This document shows, in pieces, positions 56,458 through 64,000 of a DNA stretch of 64,000 nt (the first letter of the stretch is position 1; the number at the start of each line of letters is the position of its first letter). The notes under the pieces were generated by a model. It did not search any database and was not told the DNA's origin. It saw only the letters and a list, made by a program, of their open reading frames with translations. The position numbers were made by a program, and so were the translations under genes. The stretch is taken from positions 124,001 to 188,000 of the forward strand of contig NZ_JTGN01000002.1 of the NCBI RefSeq assembly GCF_000797495.1. Direction: 5' to 3'. Origin of the DNA: Robinsoniella peoriensis. Its GTDB lineage: Bacteria > Bacillota > Clostridia > Lachnospirales > Lachnospiraceae.

Positions 56458-57300
56458 ATGAACAAAAAAAGCAAACAGCCATTTCATATAAAGAATCTGC
56501 TGGGTTCCATTGGAACGTATTTTATAATCGCCGTAGTATTGTTTATTTCTATTTACCCGATTCTCTGGGTGTTTATATCCTCCTTTAAACGGAATCCGGG
56601 AGGTCTGGCACTGCCTACAGAGTGGATATTTGATGGTTATATTACTATTTTTACCCAATTAAATATTCAGACTTACTTTTTTAACAGTTTTTTGATTACC
56701 GTTATTTCTACACTGATCAGTATTACGGTAGTCGGAATGTCAGCTTATATTTCAGCCAGAATGCAGTTTAAATTAAAAGGCGCAATTACGGCAATGTTTA
56801 CTACAACTTTATTTATTCCGCAGATCTCGATCAGTTTTCCTATTTACCAGCTGCTGAATAATATGGGATTGAAGGATTCCAGGCTGGGGGTAATCTTCGT
56901 ATATTCAGGACTTGGAATTGCGATTACCTTTTTCATCATCAGAAGTTATTTTCTTACTATTCCTAAGGAAATGGAAGAGGCTGCCAAAATGGACGGATGC
57001 GGTTATGTGGGAACCTTTTTTAAGATTATTGTTCCAATTGCAAAACCGGGACTTGCGACTGCAGGTATCATGGCGTTTTTAAATAACTGGAATGAATTTT
57101 ACTTTGCATCGATTCTGCTAAAGAGCAAGGATAAAATGACAATTCCTGCATTGCTGGGACAGTTTACAACAGCGTATTCAAAAAACTTAAATGGTATGTT
57201 CTCGGCTATTATCGTGGCTGTGGTACCGACAATTATTATATTCTGCTGTTTGTCTGAGACGTTTGTAAAATCTCTGACAGCGGGAGCAGTGAAAGGCTAA
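56458..57300 (+). CDS. ABC transporter permease
   Basis: 280 aa with six membrane helices and an EAA loop (EAAKMDGCGYVGTFFKIIVP). Start has AAAGGAGG. The operon has no ATPase. A shared MsmK-type ATPase, such as the one at 15146, is the likely engine. Confidence 0.92.
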   Translation: MNKKSKQPFHIKNLLGSIGTYFIIAVVLFISIYPILWVFISSFKRNPGGLALPTEWIFDGYITIFTQLNIQTYFFNSFLITVISTLISITVVGMSAYISARMQFKLKGAITAMFTTTLFIPQISISFPIYQLLNNMGLKDSRLGVIFVYSGLGIAITFFIIRSYFLTIPKEMEEAAKMDGCGYVGTFFKIIVPIAKPGLATAGIMAFLNNWNEFYFASILLKSKDKMTIPALLGQFTTAYSKNLNGMFSAIIVAVVPTIIIFCCLSETFVKSLTAGAVKG

Positions 57301-57309
57301 GGAGGAACA

Positions 57310-58623
57310 ATGGGACTTATAGAAGAAAGAGAAGAACGGACTAAATGGTTTATGCAGGATAGATTCGGAATGTTCATACACTGGGGGTTATATGCAATAC
57401 CCGGAAGAGGAGAATGGGTTCACAGTGATGAGCAGATTACCCAGAGTGTATATCAGAAATATTTTGATGAATGGAATCCGAAACGGTATGACCCGGTAAA
57501 ATGGGCAAAACTTGCCAAAGCGGCAGGAATGAAATATGCGGTACTGACTACCAAGCACCATGAAGGTTTTTGTCTCTTTGACAGTGCATATACAGAATAT
57601 AAGAGCACCAATACAAAGTGCGGCAGGGATCTGGTAAGAGAATTTGTGGACGCATTTCGGGCAGAAGGATTGAAGATTGGTTTTTACTATTCACTACTAG
57701 ACTGGCATCATCCGGATTATCCTGCATATGGTGACATGTATCATCCTGACAGGGCAAATGAGTCCTATAAGGGCAAAGAACATCATTTTGATAATTATCT
57801 TACTTATATGCACAACCAGGTCAGAGAGCTGATGACAAACTATGGAAAGATAGATCTGCTTTGGTTTGATTTCTCTTATGAAGGGCACATGGGAGAAGAA
57901 TGGAAGGGGACAAAACTGGTTCAGATGGTTAGAAAGCTTCAGCCGGAGATCATCATGAATGGCAGGCTGGAGGCAAATGGGGAGAGTTATGGCTCAGTAA
58001 TGACGGACGAACCCAATGTTTTTTCGGGAGATTTTGCCTGCCCTGAGATGATTATTCCCCCTTATGGGCTGCGGACACCGTCGGGTAGAGAAATTCCATG
58101 GGAAGCATGTTTTACACTGAATAATAACTGGGGATATACACCCAATGACAAGCATTATAAGAACTCGGCCCAGATAATTAAAAAGCTTGTAGAGTGTACC
58201 AGTAAAAACGGAAATATGATTGTGAATATATCCCCTGATGCAATGGGTGAAATTCCGAAGAAACAAGTGGAAATACTGGAAGAAGTCGGAGAATGGATGA
58301 AAGACAATTCGGAGAGTATTTACGGCTGCCGGATGTCAGAATTTGAAAAGCCTGAATGGGGACGTTATACACAAAACGGAAATAAATTGTATGCACATAT
58401 TATGGAAGAAAGCATAGGGGCTATCTGTCTGCCGGGAGTGAAGGGCAAGATAAAAAAGGCAAGGAGATTGTCTGACGGATATGAAATGCTGCTATTGACT
58501 CCATGGGTTGCAAAGGAATTCCCGGATTGTGAATTCGTTAATTATGGAACCCCGGATTGCTTTTCTTTCACGGTGGATCCCACGCCGGATACCGTAATCG
58601 AACTGGAATTAAACGAAGAATAG
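57310..58623 (+). CDS. Intracellular GH29 alpha-L-fucosidase
   Basis: 437 aa without signal peptide. MFIHWGLYAIPGRGEW and LTTKHHEGFCLFDS are typical of GH29. The nucleophile is Asp187 in LLWFDFSYEG. It hydrolyses alpha-fucosyl links in imported oligosaccharides. GH29 members favour 1,3/1,4 links, some also 1,2. A blood-group product would need 1,2 activity, so this is worth testing. The ATG at 57310 has AAGGAGG and follows the permease by 10 bp. Confidence 0.92.
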   Translation: MGLIEEREERTKWFMQDRFGMFIHWGLYAIPGRGEWVHSDEQITQSVYQKYFDEWNPKRYDPVKWAKLAKAAGMKYAVLTTKHHEGFCLFDSAYTEYKSTNTKCGRDLVREFVDAFRAEGLKIGFYYSLLDWHHPDYPAYGDMYHPDRANESYKGKEHHFDNYLTYMHNQVRELMTNYGKIDLLWFDFSYEGHMGEEWKGTKLVQMVRKLQPEIIMNGRLEANGESYGSVMTDEPNVFSGDFACPEMIIPPYGLRTPSGREIPWEACFTLNNNWGYTPNDKHYKNSAQIIKKLVECTSKNGNMIVNISPDAMGEIPKKQVEILEEVGEWMKDNSESIYGCRMSEFEKPEWGRYTQNGNKLYAHIMEESIGAICLPGVKGKIKKARRLSDGYEMLLLTPWVAKEFPDCEFVNYGTPDCFSFTVDPTPDTVIELELNEE

Positions 58624-58643
58624 CAAGGCAGGAGGTTGATCCG

Positions 58644-59564
58644 ATGAAATATTATATTGGCATTGACGGAGGCGGTACAAAGACGGAGTTTCTGCTGGCT
58701 GACGAAAATCATAAAATACTCTCACGCACATTAAGAGGGAGTGCTTCTTATATGCAGATCGGGGAAGGAGGGTTAATTGACCTTCTGGATGAAGGAATCG
58801 AAAATCTGATTCGCCCCCTGCAAATAGCAAAGGATGATGAATTCCATACCTGTTTTGGGATGCCCTTATATGGTGAACACCGGAATAAGGATGAGGTTAT
58901 CTTAAAATCCCTGAAAGAAAGGCTTGGAAAATATCGGATAAAAACGGTAAATGATGTAGAGGCAGGCTGGGCAGGAAGCCTGGAAATGGAGTCCGGAATC
59001 AATATTGTGGCTGGAACAGGTTCGATTGCATTTGGTAAAAACCCAAATGGGGAAAGTGCTAAAGCCGGAGGCTGGAGCGAGTTCTTTTCAGACGAGGGAT
59101 CCTGTTACTGGCTGGGCAGAAAGGCAATGGAATGTTTTTCAAAGGAAGCTGACGGACGTTTTCGAAAAGGTGCTTTATATGAGATCATGAAGGAGAAGTT
59201 TCAATTGGATCATGATTATGATCTGATCGGTATCCTGGAAGCGGATTATATTCCTTACCGGGACAGAGTTGCATCTTTGCAGGTATGCCTGAAGGATGCC
59301 GCAATGGAAGGAGATATGGAAGCGGTTCGTTTATATGAACATGCCGCACATGAACTGATGCTGATTGTAAGAAGCGTGCATGAAAAACTGAAGATGGGAA
59401 AAGGGTGTAAAGTATCCTATTCCGGCGGTTTATTTAAAACGGAGGATCTGATATTAAAGCCCTTTGAACGATATCTGAAACCACTTGATATCACCCTTGT
59501 ACCACCTAAAAGGACACCGGCAGAGGGCGCGTTACTGCTGGCAAAATATTATGAGAATAGATAA
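58644..59564 (+). CDS. BadF/BcrA-type ATPase, likely N-acetylhexosamine kinase
   Basis: 306 aa from the ATG at 58644, with GGAGG upstream; the longer frame overlaps the fucosidase end and is not used. The ASKHA-fold phosphate loop is IGIDGGGTKTEFLLA, with AGTGSIAFG and a GGWSEFFSDEGS segment typical of bacterial N-acetylglucosamine kinases of this family. It likely phosphorylates GlcNAc, GalNAc or another hexosamine freed in the cell. It lies between the fucosidase and SIS genes. Confidence 0.85.
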   Translation: MKYYIGIDGGGTKTEFLLADENHKILSRTLRGSASYMQIGEGGLIDLLDEGIENLIRPLQIAKDDEFHTCFGMPLYGEHRNKDEVILKSLKERLGKYRIKTVNDVEAGWAGSLEMESGINIVAGTGSIAFGKNPNGESAKAGGWSEFFSDEGSCYWLGRKAMECFSKEADGRFRKGALYEIMKEKFQLDHDYDLIGILEADYIPYRDRVASLQVCLKDAAMEGDMEAVRLYEHAAHELMLIVRSVHEKLKMGKGCKVSYSGGLFKTEDLILKPFERYLKPLDITLVPPKRTPAEGALLLAKYYENR

Positions 59565-59579
59565 TCGGAGGAGATTAAA

Positions 59580-60620
59580 ATGTATTTAACAGAACAGGAA
59601 ATTATGGAACAGCATATTGCACTTAATAAAACTTATGATTATATGATGGAAAAAAAAGCTGAGATCAAAAAGTTCTTCTCGGAACATCCGTCCAGAAAAT
59701 TTGTTTTCTTTGGCTGCGGATCAAGCTATATGCTTGCAAAATCCGGCCAGCAGCTGATTTGCACCTGTGAAGGAAGCAGTGCCAACGCCATAGCCGGCGG
59801 AGACTATCTGGTGAATCCGGGGTATTATGAAGCATGCATCAAAGACAGTATCATCGTAACGCTGTCAAGATCCGGGCAGACAACGGAAATTGTAAGGGAC
59901 GTGCAGTATATCAAGGAACATTACGGTAATCCTGTAATCTCGTTGTCTATGAAGGATGATAACGATATTATGCCTTACAGCGAACTGGACATTACCATGG
60001 ACTGGTGCTATGACAAAAGTGTATGCCAGACGAGAACCGTTACCAATTTATATACTGCAATGCTGATGCTTACCGCATTTTATAATGAAGATGAAGGATT
60101 ATTATCTTCTGTAAAAGCTGCAGTTGACAACAATGAGGCATATAAAGAGGCCTGCCGTGGAGTATTGGCTGATATTTCCAAAAAGGAATGGAGTAATGCC
60201 ATTGTTCTGGCTGACGGAGCGCCTATAGGAATTGCAGAGGAAGGAGCACTTGCATTTACTGAAATATCCATGCTTCCGGGACAGTGCTTCCATTTGCTGG
60301 ATTACCGCCATGGTCCTATGGTTTTAAACGGTGAGCAGACATTGACAGTGATACTGGTACAGCCAAATGAAGATAAACTGCAAAGAGACATGATTGAAGA
60401 TCTGAAATCCCATGGAGGAACGATTGTAACAGTATCACAATATGAAGGCAATGAATTTGGCGTAAATGCAAATATCTGCCTGAAAGGGATTGAACGATTT
60501 GAAGCATGGGGAATTCCATTTATTTATGTATGCCAGATGGCAGCATATGAGAAATCCATTCTTTTGGGAAGAAATCCTGACCAGCCCACAGGACTTGATG
60601 CATTTATCACATTAAAATAA
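59580..60620 (+). CDS. SIS-domain sugar-phosphate isomerase/deaminase (AgaS-like)
   Basis: 346 aa with two SIS domains: FFGCGSSYMLAKSG and LSRSGQTTEIV in the first, and DYRHGP and GRNPDQPTGLDAFITLK near the end. This is the layout of the isomerase half of GlmS and of AgaS and FrlB. It likely converts a galactosamine- or glucosamine-6-phosphate-type product to a ketose phosphate and ammonia. It follows the kinase gene closely, with CGGAGGAG before its start. Confidence 0.85.
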   Translation: MYLTEQEIMEQHIALNKTYDYMMEKKAEIKKFFSEHPSRKFVFFGCGSSYMLAKSGQQLICTCEGSSANAIAGGDYLVNPGYYEACIKDSIIVTLSRSGQTTEIVRDVQYIKEHYGNPVISLSMKDDNDIMPYSELDITMDWCYDKSVCQTRTVTNLYTAMLMLTAFYNEDEGLLSSVKAAVDNNEAYKEACRGVLADISKKEWSNAIVLADGAPIGIAEEGALAFTEISMLPGQCFHLLDYRHGPMVLNGEQTLTVILVQPNEDKLQRDMIEDLKSHGGTIVTVSQYEGNEFGVNANICLKGIERFEAWGIPFIYVCQMAAYEKSILLGRNPDQPTGLDAFITLK

Positions 60621-60638
60621 AGGAGACTGGGATAATTT

Positions 60639-61949
60639 ATGAAGAAAATAACGTTTATCGGAGCAGGCAGCTTTGATTTTACCAGGGAGCTGGTTAAAGA
60701 TGTTCTAACTTATGATGCATTTAAGGATGCATGTATCTGCCTGATGGATATTGATGAAGAAAAGCTTGGATTTATTAAAAAAGCATGCGATAAAATAAAA
60801 GCAGCCGGTAATTATCCGGCATCCATAATTGCAACCACGGACCGGGAGGAAGCTTTAAAAGGAGCAGACGGAGTGGTTATCACAGTCCTTACTGCGGGAC
60901 CGGATATTTTCCGTACAGACATCGAGATTCCTAAAAAATATGGAGTTGATATCTGTGTAGGCGATACCAGGGGGCCGGCTGGCATATTCCGCTTTTTGCG
61001 TTCTGCTCCTGTACTTCTGGATATCTGCCGGGATATAGAACGGATTTGTCCCGATGCCTATGTACTGAATTATACGAATCCTATGGCACTTAACTGTCGT
61101 TATCTGCAGGAAATGACCAATGTGAAGATAACAGGTCTGTGCCACAGTGTGCAGCATACAGCCAAAATGCTGGCTGACTGGATCGGTGCGGATATGGAAG
61201 ACGTGGACTATCTATGTGCCGGAATTAATCATCAGGCATTTTATCTGAAATATGAGTGGAAGGGTGAAGATGCTTATCCACTTATTAAGAAAGCAGTGGA
61301 AAAAGATGAAATATACAATGAAGAACAGGTGAGAAACCAGCTGTATTTACATCTGGATTATTACCCCACAGAGAGCAGCGGCCATAATTCAGAATATTAT
61401 CCCTGGTTTCGGAAGCGTCCCGATCTGATTGAAAAATACTGTACACATTCCACAGGCTGGAATCCCGGAGCACATGCATATATCCTGAATGAATATTTCA
61501 GAAGACAGAATGAATGGAAAAAGGACATTCAGGAATGGCTGGAGAAGGACGAGGTGGAGCTGGAACGGGGGCAGGAGTATGCAGCCTGCATCTTTAATTC
61601 ATTATTTGGAGATGGAACTGTTTTTCACTTTAACGGGAATGTCAGAAATGAAAAATATATAGAAAATCTCCCGGATGGGTGCTGTGTGGAAGTACCTGTG
61701 ACGGTAGGACCGGATGGCTTTACCATACATCCGGTAGGAAATCTTCCGGATCAGCTGGCGGTAATGACCAACACTTCTGCAAGAAGTGAAGAATTGGCAA
61801 TCAAGGGCTGTATAAATGGGGATAAGCGGGCTGTTTATCATGCAATCTTATTTGATCCGTTAACAGCATCTGTATTGAGCATGGATGAAATCCAGAGCAT
61901 GGTAGATGAGATGTTTGAAGCGAACAAGCAATATTTACCGCAGTTTTAA
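60639..61949 (+). CDS. GH4 NAD-dependent glycosidase, alpha-galactosidase type
   Basis: 436 aa. A Rossmann start (FIGAGSFDFTRELVKDVL), LNYTNPMALNCRY and Cys168 in GLCHSVQ (the Mn2+ ligand) identify GH4. CHSV is the form seen in MelA-type alpha-galactosidases, unlike CDMP or CN.P of glucosidases. The enzyme uses NAD+ and Mn2+ in an elimination mechanism. Galactose or perhaps GalNAc in alpha-linkage at the end of A/B antigens would be the natural target. It has an AAAGGAG site and ends the operon. Confidence 0.9.
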   Translation: MKKITFIGAGSFDFTRELVKDVLTYDAFKDACICLMDIDEEKLGFIKKACDKIKAAGNYPASIIATTDREEALKGADGVVITVLTAGPDIFRTDIEIPKKYGVDICVGDTRGPAGIFRFLRSAPVLLDICRDIERICPDAYVLNYTNPMALNCRYLQEMTNVKITGLCHSVQHTAKMLADWIGADMEDVDYLCAGINHQAFYLKYEWKGEDAYPLIKKAVEKDEIYNEEQVRNQLYLHLDYYPTESSGHNSEYYPWFRKRPDLIEKYCTHSTGWNPGAHAYILNEYFRRQNEWKKDIQEWLEKDEVELERGQEYAACIFNSLFGDGTVFHFNGNVRNEKYIENLPDGCCVEVPVTVGPDGFTIHPVGNLPDQLAVMTNTSARSEELAIKGCINGDKRAVYHAILFDPLTASVLSMDEIQSMVDEMFEANKQYLPQF

Positions 61950-62291
61950 ACTTGATAACCTGTAGAAAACTGAGATTTTTATAGCAGCTGGCAAATAATT
62001 TGCCGGCTGTTATTTTTGCAGTTGATTTTTTAAATACTTTATGTTACTATAAATTATCAAATCTAACAGCCGATTCGGCTAATTTCCAATTTATTTAAGA
62101 TAATCGCATATGTATTATCAGAATGTTTCTTTTTGTGTGGCATTTTTTAGTTTATATATCGTAAAGCGGAGCATGCAGATGACAGGAATAAATTTTCAAT
62201 CATTTTCCGGTCTTGTATTCCAAAGGTATAAATTGTGCTGATATCAGAAAGCTTCTTTTTGCATTTGCGATATGGTGCAAAAGGAGGAAGG
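61950..62291. other. Intergenic region with operon terminator
   Basis: 342 bp without a gene. It contains the terminator at 61983-62017 and AT-rich sequence before the Rpn-type gene. I see no RNA gene or repeat in the remainder. Confidence 0.7.
61983..62017 (+). terminator. Terminator of the glycan operon
   Basis: CAGCTGGCAAA (61985-61995) pairs with TTTGCCGGCTG (61999-62009), with one T-G pair, followed by TTATTTTT. Confidence 0.85.
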
Positions 62292-63248
62292 ATGTCCAGG
62301 AAAAGAGATATAACCACCAAAAGTTTTTTATCAGACCCTGTTGTTTTTTGTGATTTGTATAATGGAGCATTATTCGATGGGGAACAAATTTTAAGACCAG
62401 GAGAATTAAGGCAGTTAAATGGGGAGTCGGCATTGCTGGTTCCCGACAGCCGGGGAAAGAAAAGGGCAGAAGGCAGATTCCGTGATGTGGTATTCGAAGC
62501 CAGAATTTGTGGGAGGACTGCGGTGCTGGCATGTGAAGTTCAGGATAAAATTCATTTTGCTATGCCTGTAAGAGGAATGCTGTATGATGCATTAGACTAT
62601 AGTGAACAAGTAAAGAACCATAGGAAAGACCATCAGGGAATGCGGGATTTAAAGTCTGGAAGTGAGTTTTTATCCGGAATAAAGAAGGGGGAAAAGATTT
62701 GTCCCGTTTACTCAATGGTATTCTATTATGGAGAGGAAAACTGGGATCAGAACAGAGAACTGCATCAGATGCTTGATATACCGGACAAACTGCAGAAGTT
62801 CGGACACTTATTGCAGGATTATCATATCAACCTGGTACATGCCGGAAATGTAAATCCGGAAAACTTCAGGACAGGGCTGAAAGAGGTATTCGAAATACTG
62901 AGATTTGCCGGAGATGAAGAAAAACTGAGATCCTTTGTTAATATGAACAGAGATAAATTTACAAATCTGGATGGGGATACTTATGATATGGTGTTTCTCT
63001 TTCTGGGTGAACAGAAAATAACGGGCAGCAATAAAAGAAAATTTAAAACAGAGCAAGGAGGATATAATATGTGTACAGCGTTGAAAGAATTAGAAGCAAG
63101 GGGAGAAGCCCTGGGTGAAAAAAGAGGTATAAACAGATTGAACCAGTTATACCGGATCTTGATCAGAGATGCCGATCTGGAACTGATGAAACTTGCAGCA
63201 GAAAATGATGCTGTCAGAAATGATTTATTCTTAAAATATGGAATCTGA
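62292..63248 (+). CDS. Rpn-family (PD-(D/E)XK) recombination-promoting nuclease/putative transposase-like
   Basis: 318 aa from the ATG at 62292, with AAGGAGG upstream; a TTG-started extension is not needed. An N-terminal PD-(D/E)XK nuclease fold has the acidic motif ACEVQDKIHFAMPVRGMLYD, the family's E-x-Q signature. The C-terminus (about 260-318) is helical and charged. E. coli RpnA-type proteins promote RecA-independent recombination and cut DNA. In Lachnospiraceae many copies occur as mobile paralogues. It stands alone after the glycan operon's terminator. Confidence 0.78.
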   Translation: MSRKRDITTKSFLSDPVVFCDLYNGALFDGEQILRPGELRQLNGESALLVPDSRGKKRAEGRFRDVVFEARICGRTAVLACEVQDKIHFAMPVRGMLYDALDYSEQVKNHRKDHQGMRDLKSGSEFLSGIKKGEKICPVYSMVFYYGEENWDQNRELHQMLDIPDKLQKFGHLLQDYHINLVHAGNVNPENFRTGLKEVFEILRFAGDEEKLRSFVNMNRDKFTNLDGDTYDMVFLFLGEQKITGSNKRKFKTEQGGYNMCTALKELEARGEALGEKRGINRLNQLYRILIRDADLELMKLAAENDAVRNDLFLKYGI

Positions 63249-63434
63249 CGAATTGGCTGACTCATGAAGCTGTCCAGGGTACAGGCTGTGGATTAGCTTC
63301 ATGGGATTAAAGTTAGCCGGGATATAAATTAACTTCAGACTATTTTCAGTCTCTCCTTCTATAATCATTTGCAGGAACTCCAGAAACATTATATAATTAT
63401 TGTAATGTACGTAATGGAAAGTGAGGAACTGAAT

Positions 63435-64000
63435 TTGCGAATACTGATTGTAGAAGATGAAGTCCGCCTGGCAGAAGCGCTGGGACAGATTATGGAAGAA
63501 GCGAAATATATTACTGATGTGGTCTATGATGGAAATGATGGTCTGGCATACGCTCTTTGCGGACAGTATGATGTTATTGTCTTAGATGTTATGCTTCCGG
63601 GAATAAATGGTTTTGAGATTGTAAAGGAGATGCGGGTGAAAAAAATAGCAACTCCGGTTATTATGCTGACTGCCCGGGATGATGTGAGGGATAAGATTAC
63701 GGGACTTGACAGAGGCGCGGATGATTATATGACAAAGCCGTTTGTTCCGGAAGAACTGCTTGCCCGGATTAGGGCGCTGTCAAGACGGCAGGGAGAAGTA
63801 TTGCTGGAGGAAATCTGTTTTTCGGATCTGACGCTGGTGCTCTCTGCCAATGATCTGTGGTGTAATGGGAAATCGATACATCTTGGATATAAAGAGTTTG
63901 AAATTATGAAAATTCTGATTTCAAACCCCAAAATTATTACATCCAAGGAGATTCTCATTACGAAAGTCTGGGGAACGGAATCGGACGTGGAGGATAATAA
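63435..64000 (+). CDS. OmpR-family response regulator (3' end beyond window)
   Basis: At least 188 residues, running off the right edge. The receiver has ILIVEDEVRLAEAL, phospho-acceptor Asp in VIVLDVMLP and Lys in MTKPF. The start of the winged helix (LGYKEFEIMKILISNP) is present. The TTG at 63435, 8 nt after GTGAGG, gives the usual MRILIVEDE start. In-frame ATGs at 63405 and 63414 would add a few residues. A histidine kinase probably follows outside the window. Confidence 0.88.
   Translation, partial: MRILIVEDEVRLAEALGQIMEEAKYITDVVYDGNDGLAYALCGQYDVIVLDVMLPGINGFEIVKEMRVKKIATPVIMLTARDDVRDKITGLDRGADDYMTKPFVPEELLARIRALSRRQGEVLLEEICFSDLTLVLSANDLWCNGKSIHLGYKEFEIMKILISNPKIITSKEILITKVWGTESDVEDN

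Overview
The window comes from a low-to-mid GC, Gram-positive gut anaerobe. It is most likely a Lachnospiraceae member of the Mediterraneibacter/Blautia/[Ruminococcus] type. This rests on strong AGGAGG ribosome-binding sites, a T-box leader, a Mn-type riboswitch, Clostridia-style two-component systems, and a large secreted glycosidase locus aimed at host glycans. The genus is inferred; no rRNA or tRNA gene lies in the window.

Layout. 1-4400: 5' part of an iron-dependent alcohol dehydrogenase (minus strand), then an exported alkaline phosphatase, a YibE/F membrane protein and a small membrane protein in one operon. 4600-8560: PTS enzyme I, a Cof-type HAD phosphatase, a PsiE-like membrane protein and an AlkD-like DNA repair protein. 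8600-10435: a yybP-ykoY (Mn2+) riboswitch in front of a flotillin. 10635-17657: a fructan/sucrose island with a LacI repressor divergent from an ABC importer (binding protein, two permeases, ATPase) and a GH32 fructosidase. Tandem CCGG-centred operators and a 14-bp tandem repeat lie in the leader. 17851-22000: a UvrA-like protein that appears to lack the UvrB-binding domain, a 565-bp inverted-repeat element and a regulator with two MerR domains. 22130-26133: larE, larB and larC (nickel-pincer cofactor) and a ferredoxin-type aldo/keto reductase. 26150-28829: a T-box leader and ilvB-ilvN. 28816-33162: a histidine kinase and response regulator divergent from a propeller plus solute-binding lipoprotein. 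33372-34529: a TetR regulator and a flavodoxin. 34696-39806 (minus strand): a phospholipase C-like protein, a ClpP paralogue coupled to an AraC-type regulator, and a phosphoesterase/response regulator/kinase operon.

40106-61949 is the most striking part. Two giant secreted GH98-family proteins (1778 and 2666 aa) are followed by a sugar ABC importer without its own ATPase, an intracellular GH29 fucosidase, a BadF-type hexosamine kinase, a SIS-domain isomerase/deaminase and a GH4 alpha-galactosidase-type enzyme. Together they read as a pathway for blood-group A/B type mucin glycans. GH98 enzymes release the terminal trisaccharide outside the cell, the importer takes it up, and fucose, Gal or GalNAc are removed and processed inside. 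The window ends with an Rpn-type nuclease and a response regulator that runs off the right edge.

Non-coding highlights: a hairpin-plus-RBS module with a compensatory base change in front of two unrelated genes (6413 and 16329), a dispersed repeat family ending in ATCTACAAAGCGT, and the riboswitch with a clear aptamer/terminator switch. Domain calls come from motif recognition by eye; no database search was run.
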